Positions 16,878 through 25,968 of a DNA stretch of 55,257 nt are shown in pieces. The notes beneath the pieces were generated by a model, which saw only the letters and a program-made list of their open reading frames with translations, had not been told where the DNA came from and did no database searches. Position numbers and translations under genes: made by a program. This stretch comes from an uncultured Lachnospiraceae bacterium (GTDB taxonomy: Bacteria > Bacillota > Clostridia > Lachnospirales > Lachnospiraceae), in contig CAKRGM010000015.1 in NCBI GenBank assembly GCA_934330725.1, positions 1-55,257 on the forward strand, given 5' to 3'. Positions within the stretch are counted from its first letter, which is position 1; each line of letters starts with the position of its first letter.

Positions 16878-17606
16878 ATGATAGGTTTATATATGCACAG
16901 ATATAGTTACGGATATGGTATGCAGTGGGATCCAACTTATATATTGATAATAATAGCAGGTATTATTTCATTGATAGCACAGTTCAGGGTCAACAGAGCT
17001 TTTTCAAAATATTCAGGGGTTGCAAGCGCTTCAAATATGACCGGAGCAATGGCAGCAGAAAGAATTCTGCATTCGCAGGGAATTTATGATGTATCAATAC
17101 AGCGTGTATCGGGAAAACTTACAGATCATTATAATCCGTCAAAAAAGACACTTAATCTGTCTGATGCGGTGTACAATTCAAATTCAGTAGCAGCTGTGGG
17201 AGTAGCTGCACATGAATGTGGACATGCGATACAGCATGCAACAGGATATTTACCATTGTCAATAAGGACAAGTATTGTACCACTTGCGAATATTGGTTCA
17301 AAGTTATCATGGGTTTTTATAATCCTTGGTATTATATTAAGTTTTAATCAGACATTATTATATATTGGAATAATAATGTTCTCTGCTGCAGTAGTATTTC
17401 AGCTTGTTACTTTACCGGTAGAATTTGATGCATCAAGGAGAGCACTGGTACTTCTTTCGCAGAATAATATTCTGTATGAAGGAGAAGTAAAACAGACTAA
17501 AAAGGTATTAAGTGCAGCGGCACTGACATATGTTGCAGCAGCCGCAACAGCAATATTGCAGTTACTAAGACTTATTACGCTGTTTGGAGGAAGAAGTCGT
17601 GACTGA
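16878..17606 (+). CDS. yugP: Membrane zinc metallopeptidase (YugP-like, Zn_peptidase_2)
   Basis: This 242-residue integral membrane protein has the zinc-protease motif AAHECGHAIQHATGY (about 111-125; HECGH). The N-terminal helix is near YILIIIAGIISLIAQF (about 21-36). Helices after the motif are IGSKLSWVFIILGIILSF and LLYIGIIMFSAAVVFQLVTLPVEFDAS, and a C-terminal one is AALTYVAAAATAILQLL. The VEFDASRRA block is conserved in the family. The physiological substrate is not known for the family. AAAGGAAGGATG precedes the start. Its last 8 nt overlap the rsmB start, so the two are translationally linked. Confidence 0.88.
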   Translation: MIGLYMHRYSYGYGMQWDPTYILIIIAGIISLIAQFRVNRAFSKYSGVASASNMTGAMAAERILHSQGIYDVSIQRVSGKLTDHYNPSKKTLNLSDAVYNSNSVAAVGVAAHECGHAIQHATGYLPLSIRTSIVPLANIGSKLSWVFIILGIILSFNQTLLYIGIIMFSAAVVFQLVTLPVEFDASRRALVLLSQNNILYEGEVKQTKKVLSAAALTYVAAAATAILQLLRLITLFGGRSRD

Positions 17607-18945
17607 TTCAGCTGATGTAAGAAAAATAGTGCTTGATATACTTATGGAGATTTCAAAATCTGATTCAATGAGTCATCTTGTTATTTCAGATGCATTAACA
17701 AAATATCAGTATCTTGATAAAAATAAGCGCAAGTTTATATCCAGAACAACTCTTGGAACAGTAGAAAAGAGGATAGAACTTGATTATATTATAAACAGTT
17801 TCTCTAAGATTAAAGTAAAGAAAATGAAGCCTCTTATCAGAAATCTTCTGGAAATGAGCGTTTACCAGATAAAGTATATGGATTCGGTTCCTGATTCTGC
17901 AATATGCAATGAAGCTGTTAAAATAGCCGAAAGCAGACATTTTTCGGGACTTAAGGGGTTTGTAAATGGTGTACTCAGAAATATTGCAAGAAACATAGAC
18001 AAGATTGAATATCCTCAAAAAGAAGATGATAAAATAAAATATTATTCTGTAAAGTACTCTGTTCCTGAGTGGCTTATACAAATGTGGCTTAACATGTATG
18101 GCGAAAAAATGCTTGATGATATACTTAATGGATTTACGAAGGAAAATAAGACATACATAAGATGTAATACAGATAAGATATCACCTGAAAAGCTTCAGGA
18201 AAAATTACAGAAGGAAGACATAACAGTGAAGGCTGTAAAGGATATTCCATATGCATTTTTAATTGAAGGTTATGATTATATCAGTGATATAAAAGAATTT
18301 GAAGAAGGGTTATTTCAGGTCCAGGATTTAAGTTCAATGATAGCCGGACAGATTGCTGCTTTTGATGATGATGATTATATTATTGATATGTGTGCGGCAC
18401 CGGGAGGCAAGAGCATTAATGCCGCGCTGCTTATGAAAAATGGATATGTTGATGCAAGGGATATATCTTATGCTAAAGTAAACAAAATACTTGATAATAT
18501 ACACAGACTGGGAATAGAAAAGATTAAAGTACAGGTAAGCGATGCTACGGTTTTCGATGAAGAAAGCTGTGAAAAGGCAGATGTGCTTATAGCCGATGTA
18601 CCATGTTCCGGACTTGGAATAATAGGAAGAAAGCCGGATATCAGATACAATGTGACACCACAGAAAATTGACAGTCTTGTTATACTGCAAAGAAAAATAC
18701 TCGATAATGCAGTTAAATATGTAAAACCAGGCGGATATCTTGTGTACAGTACATGTACAATAAATAAAAAAGAGAATGAAGAAAACGTAAAATGGTTATG
18801 CGATAATTATGACTATGAACTGGTAAAGCAGGATGACATCTTTTATAAATATTCCGTTTCAGATGTTGATGGCTGTATACAGCTGATTCCAGGCATGAAT
18901 GATACTGATGGATTTTTTATTGCAAAGCTTAAAAGAACTTTATAA
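17599..18945 (+). CDS. rsmB: 16S rRNA (cytosine-C5)-methyltransferase RsmB
   Basis: This 448-residue enzyme methylates C967 (E. coli numbering) of 16S rRNA. The N-terminal NusB-like helical domain (about 1-130) is followed by the SAM methyltransferase domain: VQDLSSMIAGQ, the motif I stretch DMCAAPGGKS (about 264-273), ADVPCSGLGIIGRKPDIRYN (about 333-352) with one catalytic Cys, and YSTCTINKKENE with the other. The start is GTG 17599, with GGAGG (17586-17590) 8 nt upstream inside the end of yugP. The 122-bp gap after it has no annotated gene; a short open stretch there is discussed in the findings. Confidence 0.94.
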   Translation: MTDSADVRKIVLDILMEISKSDSMSHLVISDALTKYQYLDKNKRKFISRTTLGTVEKRIELDYIINSFSKIKVKKMKPLIRNLLEMSVYQIKYMDSVPDSAICNEAVKIAESRHFSGLKGFVNGVLRNIARNIDKIEYPQKEDDKIKYYSVKYSVPEWLIQMWLNMYGEKMLDDILNGFTKENKTYIRCNTDKISPEKLQEKLQKEDITVKAVKDIPYAFLIEGYDYISDIKEFEEGLFQVQDLSSMIAGQIAAFDDDDYIIDMCAAPGGKSINAALLMKNGYVDARDISYAKVNKILDNIHRLGIEKIKVQVSDATVFDEESCEKADVLIADVPCSGLGIIGRKPDIRYNVTPQKIDSLVILQRKILDNAVKYVKPGGYLVYSTCTINKKENEENVKWLCDNYDYELVKQDDIFYKYSVSDVDGCIQLIPGMNDTDGFFIAKLKRTL

Positions 18946-19067
18946 CTTTATATTCAGATACAGTTATTTGTTTTTGTGTAAAAAGTATAGTTTTTAGTTC
19001 AGACGCGCAGATAGCGGCTGAAGCACTTCTTTACGACAGGATGCTTAAGAAATGAGGATTTATTTAT

Positions 19068-20111
19068 ATGGAAGAACTTGTTGATATAAAGTCCATGACG
19101 CTTAATGAACTTGAACAGTTCATTATACGGTCAGGGGATAAAAAATTCAGGGCAGCACAGATATATCAGTGGATGCATCAGAAGCTGGTGGACAGTTTTG
19201 ATGAAATGACAAATATTTCTGCCGGTTTAAGAAAGGAATTGTCACAAAAATGCATTTTTACGAATCTGGAAGTGGTTAATGTCCAGACTTCAAAAATCGA
19301 TGGAACACAGAAGCTGCTTTTTAAGCTTTATGATGGTAATCTTATAGAAAGTGTTCTTATGAAATATCATCATGGTAATTCAGTTTGTATTTCCTCACAG
19401 GTAGGATGCAGAATGGGATGCCGTTTCTGCGCATCAACACTGGATGGCTGTGTCAGAAATTTAAGACCGTCAGAAATGCTTGACCAGATATATAAGATTC
19501 AGAAACTATCAGGAGAAAGAGTTGATAATGTTGTAGTTATGGGTTCGGGAGAACCTCTTGATAATTATGATAATCTGATTAAATTTATCGAACTTCTTAA
19601 TTCTAAAGAGGGACTTAATATAAGCGCACGTAACCTTACAGTTTCTACGTGCGGCCTTGTTCCAAAGATAAAAGAACTTGCAGATCTTAAACTGCAGATA
19701 ACACTTGCGATATCGCTGCATGCTCCAAATGATGAACTTAGAAAAACAATGATGCCAATTGCAAATAAATATTCAATTGATGAAATAATTGATGCGTGCA
19801 GATATTATCTTGAAAAAACAGGACGCAGGATATCATTTGAATACAGTCTTGTAAAAGGAGTCAACGATACACATGAATGTGCGTTGCAGCTGGCTGAAAG
19901 GATAAAAGGTCTTAAGTGCCACGTTAATCTTATTCCGGTAAATCCCATCAAGGAAAGGGATTACAGACAATCGGAGAAAAAAGCCATTTACGAATTTAAA
20001 AATAAACTTGAAAAAAGTGGAATAAATGTTACTATTAGAAGAGAAATGGGTAGAGATATAGATGGTGCCTGTGGACAGTTAAGAAAAAGTTATATGGATA
20101 ATAATAAATAA
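19068..20111 (+). CDS. rlmN: Dual-specificity 23S rRNA/tRNA adenine-C2 methyltransferase RlmN
   Basis: This 347-residue radical SAM enzyme methylates C2 of A2503 in 23S rRNA and A37 in some tRNAs. The iron-sulfur motif is CRMGCRFCAS (CX3CX2C, about 105-114), preceded by CISSQVG. The SAM contacts are in VVMGSGEPLDNYDN. The C-terminal ACGQLR carries the second catalytic Cys that forms the methyl-bearing intermediate. Length is typical (~345-350). Its Shine-Dalgarno (GAGGA) is about 11 nt upstream. A 14-nt direct repeat begins at its stop codon. Confidence 0.96.
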   Translation: MEELVDIKSMTLNELEQFIIRSGDKKFRAAQIYQWMHQKLVDSFDEMTNISAGLRKELSQKCIFTNLEVVNVQTSKIDGTQKLLFKLYDGNLIESVLMKYHHGNSVCISSQVGCRMGCRFCASTLDGCVRNLRPSEMLDQIYKIQKLSGERVDNVVVMGSGEPLDNYDNLIKFIELLNSKEGLNISARNLTVSTCGLVPKIKELADLKLQITLAISLHAPNDELRKTMMPIANKYSIDEIIDACRYYLEKTGRRISFEYSLVKGVNDTHECALQLAERIKGLKCHVNLIPVNPIKERDYRQSEKKAIYEFKNKLEKSGINVTIRREMGRDIDGACGQLRKSYMDNNK

Positions 20112-20176
20112 TGTTAAGTAATAATAAGTAATGTTAAGTAATATTATATATAACTTTCGGCAGATTGGAGGAAATA

Positions 20177-20899
20177 ATGAGGGCGTATGCAGTTACGGAT
20201 ATAGGCCGTGAACGTAGTATTAATCAGGACTATGTCTATTATTCACTTGAAATGGTTGGAAATTTGCCTAATTTATTTATCGTAGCTGATGGAATGGGAG
20301 GACATAAGGCAGGCGATATTGCTTCAAGATATACAGTTGAGACATTGATATCGCTGATAGAAAATTCGCCTGAGAGCGATCCGGTTTCAATTATTAATGA
20401 TGCTATAGTTTATGTTAATACATTATTGCTGGAAAAGGCAAAAGAATCACCTGATTATACAGGTATGGGAACTACACTTGTTGTTGCAACTATCTGTGAC
20501 AATATTTTAAAGGTTGCCAATGTTGGTGACAGCAGATTATATATAATCGGAAATGAGATTACACAGATAACAAGGGATCACTCCCTGGTTGAAGAGATGG
20601 TATCATTAGGTGAGATAGACAGGAATGAAGCCAGAACACATTCCCAAAAGAATATTATTACAAGAGCGATTGGCGGGTATGAGACAGTTCAGCCGGAAAT
20701 ATTTTCAATTGACCTGAAAGAAAGACAGAAAATATTTATGTGTACGGATGGAATGACAAATATGGTTGAGGACAGTCAGATATTAAGAATAGTAAAAAAC
20801 AGCGGCAGCAATATTGAAGCAGCTGTTGAAAATCTTGTGGAAGCGGCAAATGAAAACGGCGGAAAAGACAATATATCCGCGATGATAATTGAACCATAA
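20177..20899 (+). CDS. stp: PP2C-type Ser/Thr protein phosphatase (Stp/PrpC)
   Basis: This 240-residue metal-dependent phosphatase reverses the action of the adjacent PrkC-type kinase. Motifs in order are TDIGRERSINQD (about 6-17), FIVADGMGGHKAGD (about 36-49, metal-binding Asp), GMGTTLVVA, NVGDSRLYII, ITRDHSLV, FMCTDGMTNMV and GGKDNISAMI. No membrane segment is present. The ATG at 20177 follows GGAGG with 5 nt spacing; the TTG at 20165 is unlikely. The kinase gene begins 20 nt downstream, the conserved prpC-prkC arrangement. Confidence 0.95.
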   Translation: MRAYAVTDIGRERSINQDYVYYSLEMVGNLPNLFIVADGMGGHKAGDIASRYTVETLISLIENSPESDPVSIINDAIVYVNTLLLEKAKESPDYTGMGTTLVVATICDNILKVANVGDSRLYIIGNEITQITRDHSLVEEMVSLGEIDRNEARTHSQKNIITRAIGGYETVQPEIFSIDLKERQKIFMCTDGMTNMVEDSQILRIVKNSGSNIEAAVENLVEAANENGGKDNISAMIIEP

Positions 20900-20919
20900 A
20901 ACGAAAGGTAAATTTTAAT

Positions 20920-22812
20920 ATGTTGAGAAGAGGTATGTTTTTAGCTGACAGATATGAAATTTTGGAACAGATCGGTACCGGTGGCATGTCTGATGTATAT
21001 AAGGCAAAATGCCATAAGCTTAACCGTTATGTAGCTATAAAAGTATTGAAAAAAGAATATAGTGAAGATAAGACATTTGTATCAAAATTCAGAATAGAAG
21101 CACAGTCAGCAGCAGGTCTTGCACACCCTAATATAGTAAATGTTTATGATGTTGGAGATGAAAACGGACTGTATTATATTGTTATGGAACTTGTTGAAGG
21201 TATTACTTTAAAGCAGTATATAGAAAAGAAAGTAAGGCTTCCATATAAAGAGGCCATAAGTATTGCCATACAGGTAGCAAGAGGAATGGATGCGGCGCAT
21301 AAGCATCATATAATACACAGAGACATAAAGCCACAAAATATAATTATTTCAAAGGATGGAAAAGTAAAAGTTACTGACTTTGGAATTGCAAAAGCAGCTA
21401 CATCAACTACGATAAATTCATCAGCAGCAATGGGGTCTGTACACTATATCTCTCCTGAGCAGGCAAGAATTGGATATTCTGATGAAAGAAGTGACATATA
21501 TTCATTTGGAATAACTTTGTTTGAAATGCTTACAGGAAATGTTCCTTTTGACGGGGAAACAACAGTGGCAGTTGCCGTGCAGCATATACAGAATACAATT
21601 CCAGCACCATCAACAATTGTGCCAGGTATACCTGTTGGTATTGATAAGATTGTATTAAAATGTACACAGAAGAAACCTGAATTCAGATATCAGAATGCTG
21701 ATGAGCTGATTGCTGATCTTAAAAAAGCACTTGTTATGCCTGATCAGGATTTTGTTGTAATGGGTACTGGTTTGGGAAATGAACAAAACAACAGTAATGG
21801 AATATCAGATACAGAGAAAAATCAGGGTGTTTCCGGGTATGATTCTGATGAATCAGATGATGATATTTTAAATGAGGATGCAGAAGATGAACTTGCAGAT
21901 GATATGGATTCTGCAGATGAAACCGACATTGATGATGAGAGTAATGATAAACTTGATAAGACAATGAAATGGATAGGGATAGGAATTGTCATTGTTATTG
22001 TAATAATATCAATTGTTATGGCTGTTAAACTTCTTGGCGGCTCATTTGGCGGTTCTGTAAAAGAAACAACGACTGCCCAGACAGATAACAGTGCAGTGAC
22101 AGGAAGCAACAGTGATACAAATGCCGGTTCAGTAACAGTTCCAAAAGTTGTGGGAAAGACAGAGCAGGAGGCAAAAAGTGAACTTAATGCAGCCGGTCTT
22201 GGAATCAAGTCAACTTATGAATATAGTGATACGGTTGAGGAAGGTAAAATAATTGCACAGTCTCCATCAGCCGATACAACAGCAAATAAAAATGATACAG
22301 TAATAGTAAAGATAAGCAGAGGTCCTGAAAATAAAATGTCAACAGTTCCGGCTGTTACAGGAAAGTCAGAGGCAGATGCAAAAAATGAACTTGGAAATGC
22401 AGGGTTTAATGTAAGTGTTGATTATAAGTACAGTGATACGGTTGAGGCGGGAAAAGTAATAAGCCAGACGCCGGCCGGCAATACATCAGCTACAGGGGGA
22501 ACGACAGTTACTGTAATTGTAAGCCGTGGAAAACAGGTTACAATGTCAACAGTTCCGTCTTTGATTGGCGATGATGAAAGTACTGCAATGCAGAAAATTG
22601 ATGCAGCCGGTTTTAAAGCTGATGTCAAACGTGTATCAAGTGAATCAGTTACAAAGGGATGTGTTATATCACAGAATCAGGCTGCTAATGCACAGCTTGC
22701 ACAGGGTTCAACAATAACAATTTATATAAGTACAGGATCAAGTGTAACTGAGCCGTCATCGACTGAGACTGAAACAACAACACCTGCTGCAGCAAAGAAA
22801 AACGAACAGTAG
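20920..22812 (+). CDS. prkC: PASTA-domain Ser/Thr protein kinase (PrkC/StkP family)
   Basis: This 630-residue membrane kinase senses muropeptides or lipid II and controls wall growth, division and, in spore formers, germination. The cytoplasmic kinase domain has QIGTGGMSDVYKAK, VAIKVLKKE, HRDIKPQNII, TDFGIAKA and SPEQARIGYSDERSDIYS. A very acidic juxtamembrane region (about 305-348) precedes one membrane helix (about 351-373). Three extracellular PASTA repeats begin near residues 405, 472 and 541, then a Ser/Thr-rich tail follows. Repeats 1 and 2 share the 16-nt stretch AGTGATACGGTTGAGG, suggesting duplication. Encoded with its phosphatase just upstream and rsgA and rpe downstream, as in Bacillus. 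Confidence 0.95.
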   Translation: MLRRGMFLADRYEILEQIGTGGMSDVYKAKCHKLNRYVAIKVLKKEYSEDKTFVSKFRIEAQSAAGLAHPNIVNVYDVGDENGLYYIVMELVEGITLKQYIEKKVRLPYKEAISIAIQVARGMDAAHKHHIIHRDIKPQNIIISKDGKVKVTDFGIAKAATSTTINSSAAMGSVHYISPEQARIGYSDERSDIYSFGITLFEMLTGNVPFDGETTVAVAVQHIQNTIPAPSTIVPGIPVGIDKIVLKCTQKKPEFRYQNADELIADLKKALVMPDQDFVVMGTGLGNEQNNSNGISDTEKNQGVSGYDSDESDDDILNEDAEDELADDMDSADETDIDDESNDKLDKTMKWIGIGIVIVIVIISIVMAVKLLGGSFGGSVKETTTAQTDNSAVTGSNSDTNAGSVTVPKVVGKTEQEAKSELNAAGLGIKSTYEYSDTVEEGKIIAQSPSADTTANKNDTVIVKISRGPENKMSTVPAVTGKSEADAKNELGNAGFNVSVDYKYSDTVEAGKVISQTPAGNTSATGGTTVTVIVSRGKQVTMSTVPSLIGDDESTAMQKIDAAGFKADVKRVSSESVTKGCVISQNQAANAQLAQGSTITIYISTGSSVTEPSSTETETTTPAAAKKNEQ

Positions 22813-22904
22813 CCGGATATTAAACTCAAAACTACAATTTGGCGGTTAGGTGCTATGTTATAAAAGTATTTGTAAATTAAAATTAACAGAAAAGACAGGT
22901 TTAT

Positions 22905-23780
22905 ATGCAGGGAAAAATTATAAAAGGAATTGCCGGATTTTATTATGTCCATATCAAAGAACTCGGAGTATTTGAATGTAAGGCAAAAGGAATTTTTAGG
23001 AATAAAAAGATAAAGCCACTGGTTGGAGATAATGTAAATATTGAGATTATAGATATGAATAAGATGGTTGGTAATGTATCTGATATTTTACCAAGAAAAA
23101 ATGAACTCATACGTCCGGCATCTGCAAATATTGATCAGGCAATGATAATATTTGCAGTTAAAAATCCTGAACCTAATTTTAATACACTTGATAAATTCCT
23201 TGTTATGATGGATTATCAGAGTATACCAACAGTAATATGTTTTAATAAATGTGATCTGATAGATGATGCGGAAATTAAGATGTTAAAACGACATTATGAA
23301 AACAGCGGATGCAGGCTTATTTTTGCAAGTGCTTCAGAAAAAAAGGGTATTGATGATATAAGAAGTGTACTGTCAGGAAAGACCACGGTACTTGCAGGAC
23401 CATCAGGAGTTGGAAAGTCTACCATAACAAATCTTATACATCCGGTTGAGGTAATGCAGACAGGATCAGTAAGTAAGATTGGAAGAGGACGTCATACCAC
23501 AAGACATTCAGAAATATTTAATGTGGAAGGCAGTACTTATATTATGGATACACCGGGTTTTACATCATTTAATATTCCTGATATTGAAAAAGAGGATTTA
23601 AGGCTTTATTTTCCAGAATTTACACAGTATGAAGGAAAGTGCCGCTTTAATGGCTGTGTCCATGTGAATGAACCGGATTGTTCGGTGAAAAATGCGGTTG
23701 ACAAAGGTGTAATAAGTGAATTAAGATACAAAAGTTATGTTGATTTATTTAATGAACTAAGTCAGAAGAAAAAATATTAA
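22905..23780 (+). CDS. rsgA: Ribosome small-subunit GTPase RsgA
   Basis: This 291-residue circularly permuted GTPase matures the 30S subunit. The N-terminal OB fold (about 1-70) is followed by G motifs in permuted order: FNKCDL (G4, about 109-114), ASASEKKG (G5), GPSGVGKST (G1, about 165-173) and DTPGF (G3). GRGRHTTR is the switch I region. The C-terminal zinc knuckle uses CRFNGCVHVNEPDC (about 245-258). No strong Shine-Dalgarno is visible; ACAGG lies about 5-9 nt upstream. The 92-bp gap before it holds no other feature. Confidence 0.96.
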   Translation: MQGKIIKGIAGFYYVHIKELGVFECKAKGIFRNKKIKPLVGDNVNIEIIDMNKMVGNVSDILPRKNELIRPASANIDQAMIIFAVKNPEPNFNTLDKFLVMMDYQSIPTVICFNKCDLIDDAEIKMLKRHYENSGCRLIFASASEKKGIDDIRSVLSGKTTVLAGPSGVGKSTITNLIHPVEVMQTGSVSKIGRGRHTTRHSEIFNVEGSTYIMDTPGFTSFNIPDIEKEDLRLYFPEFTQYEGKCRFNGCVHVNEPDCSVKNAVDKGVISELRYKSYVDLFNELSQKKKY

Positions 23781-23812
23781 TTTTAATATAAAAATAAAAG
23801 CGGAGGATTCAT

Positions 23813-24466
23813 ATGAATATTTTATCACCATCTATTCTTTCAGCAGATTTTAATGTGCTGGGAGAGGAATTAAAAAAGATTGACAGGGCAGGAGCTGAAT
23901 ATGTGCATATTGATGTAATGGATGGTATGTTTGTACCAAGTATATCTTATGGAATGCCTGTAATTAAATCAATAAGACCTACGACCAGCCGTGTGTTTGA
24001 TGTTCATTTAATGATAAATGATCCAATAAGATATATAGAAGAGTTTGTTGATGCAGGAGCGGATATTATTACAGTTCATGTTGAAGCATGTAAAGATGTT
24101 GCAGCAACTCTTGAAAAAATCAGGTCCTGTAATGTGAAGCCGGCTATTACACTTAACCCTGCCACATCGGTTTCTGCAATTGAGCCATATCTTGATAAGG
24201 TGAGCATGGTTCTTATAATGAGCGTAAATCCTGGATTTGGCGGACAGAAATTTATTCCTGAATCAATAGACAAGATAAAGGAAGTAAAAAGATTAATAGA
24301 AGACAGGAAGCTTGATGTTGATATTGAAATTGATGGTGGAATAAAAGAGGATAATCTTTCAATGGTCCTTGCTGCAGGTGCAAATGTTATCGTAGCAGGT
24401 TCTGCAATATTTAAAGGTGATGTTGAAGATAATGTGGTGCGATTCAAAAAGATAATGGATAGATAA
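23813..24466 (+). CDS. rpe: Ribulose-phosphate 3-epimerase
   Basis: This 217-residue TIM-barrel enzyme interconverts ribulose 5-phosphate and xylulose 5-phosphate in the pentose phosphate pathway. Motifs are LSPSILSADF at the N-terminus, YVHIDVMDGMFVPSISYG (about 34-51, catalytic Asp), VHLMI, VMSVNPGFGGQKF (about 143-154) and EIDGGI with the second catalytic Asp. GCGGAGG precedes the ATG. It is the last gene of the priA-rpe run and is followed by an intrinsic terminator. Confidence 0.97.
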   Translation: MNILSPSILSADFNVLGEELKKIDRAGAEYVHIDVMDGMFVPSISYGMPVIKSIRPTTSRVFDVHLMINDPIRYIEEFVDAGADIITVHVEACKDVAATLEKIRSCNVKPAITLNPATSVSAIEPYLDKVSMVLIMSVNPGFGGQKFIPESIDKIKEVKRLIEDRKLDVDIEIDGGIKEDNLSMVLAAGANVIVAGSAIFKGDVEDNVVRFKKIMDR

Positions 24467-24473
24467 TAATATT

Positions 24474-24518
24474 AAAAGCCATGGCTGTTTCTTTTTAGAA
24501 ATGTCCATGGCTTTTTTA
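24474..24518. terminator. Intrinsic terminator after rpe
   Basis: AAAAGCCATGG (24474-24484) pairs with CCATGGCTTTT (24505-24515), followed by T-run to 24517. The minus strand also has a short T-run, so it can act for ychF too. Confidence 0.88.
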
Positions 24519-24530
24519 AACTTAATTATA

Positions 24531-24573
24531 ATATGCTGCAGGCATCAATAGTGTTTTTGACCCTGCAGCATAT
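24531..24573. terminator. Second hairpin between convergent rpe and ychF
   Basis: A perfect 12-bp stem, ATATGCTGCAGG (24531-24542) / CCTGCAGCATAT (24562-24573), with a 19-nt loop lies 5 nt after the ychF stop. T-rich DNA follows on the plus strand only, so it may act as a backup terminator or an RNA 3'-end stabiliser for ychF. Confidence 0.6.
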
Positions 24574-24578
24574 TATTT

Positions 24579-25676
24579 TTATACATTGAAACGGAAAAGG
24601 ATAACATCCCCGTCTTTAACGACATAATCTTTTCCTTCGAGTCTTACGAGTCCTTTTTCTTTTGCTGCATTATATGAACCACAGTCTAAAAGGTTCTGGT
24701 AGTTAACGACTTCTGCACGGATAAAGCCTCTTTCAAAATCACTGTGAATCTTGCCGGCTGCCTGTGGAGCTTTGGTTCCGTTTGTAATGGTCCATGCTCT
24801 TGTTTCAGTTTCGCCAGCAGTAAGGTAACTTATAAGACCAAGTATTCTGTAACTTGCTGCAATAAGCTTGTCAAGACCTGAAGAACTTATTCCAAGATCT
24901 TCAAGGAACATTTTCTTTTCATCATCTTCAAGTTCTGATATTTCCTGTTCAATCTGTGCACAGATGACAAATACTTCACAGTTTTCACTGGCAGCAAATT
25001 CACGTACTTTCTGAACATATTGATTATTGGCACCATCATCAGCAAGATCTTCATCAGAAACATTAGCTGCAAAAATTACAGGTTTTGCAGTAAGAAGATT
25101 ATATTCTTTGATCATTGCATCTTCATCTTCGTCTGTTGTTTCAAAATTCTTGGCAAGTTTTCCATCCTCAAGATGCTTGATAAGACGTTTTATAAGATCA
25201 CATTCCTTTGCAAGTGTCTTGTTATTAAATGCAGCCTTGCTCTGTTTTGCAAGACGGCGTTCAAGAACTTCAATATCTGAGAAGATTAATTCAAGATTAA
25301 TCGTTTCTATGTCACGAAGAGGGTCAATAGAACCATCAACATGAACAATGTTTGTGTCTTCGAAACATCTTACAACATGGACTATTGCGTCTACTTCACG
25401 GATGTTTGCAAGGAACTGGTTTCCAAGACCTTCACCCTTTGAAGCACCTTTAACAAGTCCGGCAATATCAACAAATTCAATAACAGCCGGAGTTATTTTT
25501 GCTGAGTTATATAAAGCAGCCAGTTTATTAAGCCTGTCGTCTGGAACTGCAACAACACCTACGTTGGGATCAATTGTACAGAAAGGGTAATTGGCAGATT
25601 CTGCCCCTGCTTTAGTTAATGAGTTAAAAAGAGTACTTTTGCCGACGTTTGGCAAACCTACGATACCTAATTTCAT
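24579..25676 (-). CDS. ychF: Redox-regulated ATPase YchF (Obg family)
   Basis: This 365-residue Obg-like P-loop protein prefers ATP to GTP and binds ribosomes. The N-terminus MKLGIVGLPNVGKSTLFN is diagnostic. NYPFCTIDPNVGVV, the G3 EFVDIAGLVKGASKGEGLGNQFL (about 67-89) and FAANVSD in place of the usual NKxD follow. The C-terminal TGS domain ends in VKDGDVILFRFNV. GGAGGA lies upstream on the minus strand. The gene is convergent with rpe and divergent from mraZ. An extended -10-like stretch (TGGTAAAAT on minus, near 25748-25756) is a possible promoter. Confidence 0.97.
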   Translation of the reverse strand: MKLGIVGLPNVGKSTLFNSLTKAGAESANYPFCTIDPNVGVVAVPDDRLNKLAALYNSAKITPAVIEFVDIAGLVKGASKGEGLGNQFLANIREVDAIVHVVRCFEDTNIVHVDGSIDPLRDIETINLELIFSDIEVLERRLAKQSKAAFNNKTLAKECDLIKRLIKHLEDGKLAKNFETTDEDEDAMIKEYNLLTAKPVIFAANVSDEDLADDGANNQYVQKVREFAASENCEVFVICAQIEQEISELEDDEKKMFLEDLGISSSGLDKLIAASYRILGLISYLTAGETETRAWTITNGTKAPQAAGKIHSDFERGFIRAEVVNYQNLLDCGSYNAAKEKGLVRLEGKDYVVKDGDVILFRFNV

Positions 25677-25798
25677 GATTTCCTCCGAAAAACTAAATTA
25701 TGTTAATTTAAGCTGAAAGTTTAAATACCTTTGACAACTATTCTGTATTTTACCATAACAATAATAAAATTTAAAGAATATATATATTGAAATTTAAT

Positions 25799-25814
25799 CC
25801 CCACATTCCACCAC
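25799..25814 (-). promoter_or_regulatory. Possible inverted MraZ-type site facing ychF
   Basis: On the minus strand this reads GTGGTGGAATGTGGGG, i.e. two GTGG elements exactly 10 nt apart. That is the element and spacing of the mraZ boxes 105-150 bp away on the other strand. It lies between ychF and mraZ. Confidence 0.4.
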
Positions 25815-25882
25815 ATATGGTATAGAACTGGAAAAAGTCTGTAAATTACTGGCTTCTTAAAGATTTTTTTTGGAAAAAGCAC

Positions 25883-25909
25883 TTGTATTTTATATTAAAA
25901 AAGTATAAA
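25883..25909 (+). promoter_or_regulatory. Putative promoter of the dcw cluster
   Basis: The -10 candidate TATAAA (25904-25909) follows the weak -35 TTGTAT (25883-25888) at a short 15-bp spacing. Transcription from here would start near 25916, right in front of the MraZ boxes. The box match is modest. The rest of 25677-25918 is AT-rich and otherwise unexplained. Confidence 0.4.
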
Positions 25910-25918
25910 ATTGACACT

Positions 25919-25957
25919 AAAGTGGCGAAAAGTGGTGGCGAATGGTAAAAAGTGGGG
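25919..25957 (+). promoter_or_regulatory. MraZ operator: four boxes at 10-bp spacing
   Basis: AGTGG occurs at 25921, 25931 and 25951, and the variant AATGG at 25941, giving an exact 10-bp period. The fuller unit is AAAGTGG. MraZ proteins bind direct repeats of this kind upstream of their own gene. The last box runs into the mraZ Shine-Dalgarno (GGAGG at 25956-25960). Confidence 0.8.
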
Positions 25958-25968
25958 AGGAAAGATCT

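Noticed and set aside
25919..25957. CRISPR-like or satellite array from the 10-bp periodicity
   Set aside because: The repeats are short and unspaced, and they match MraZ boxes in the right place before mraZ.
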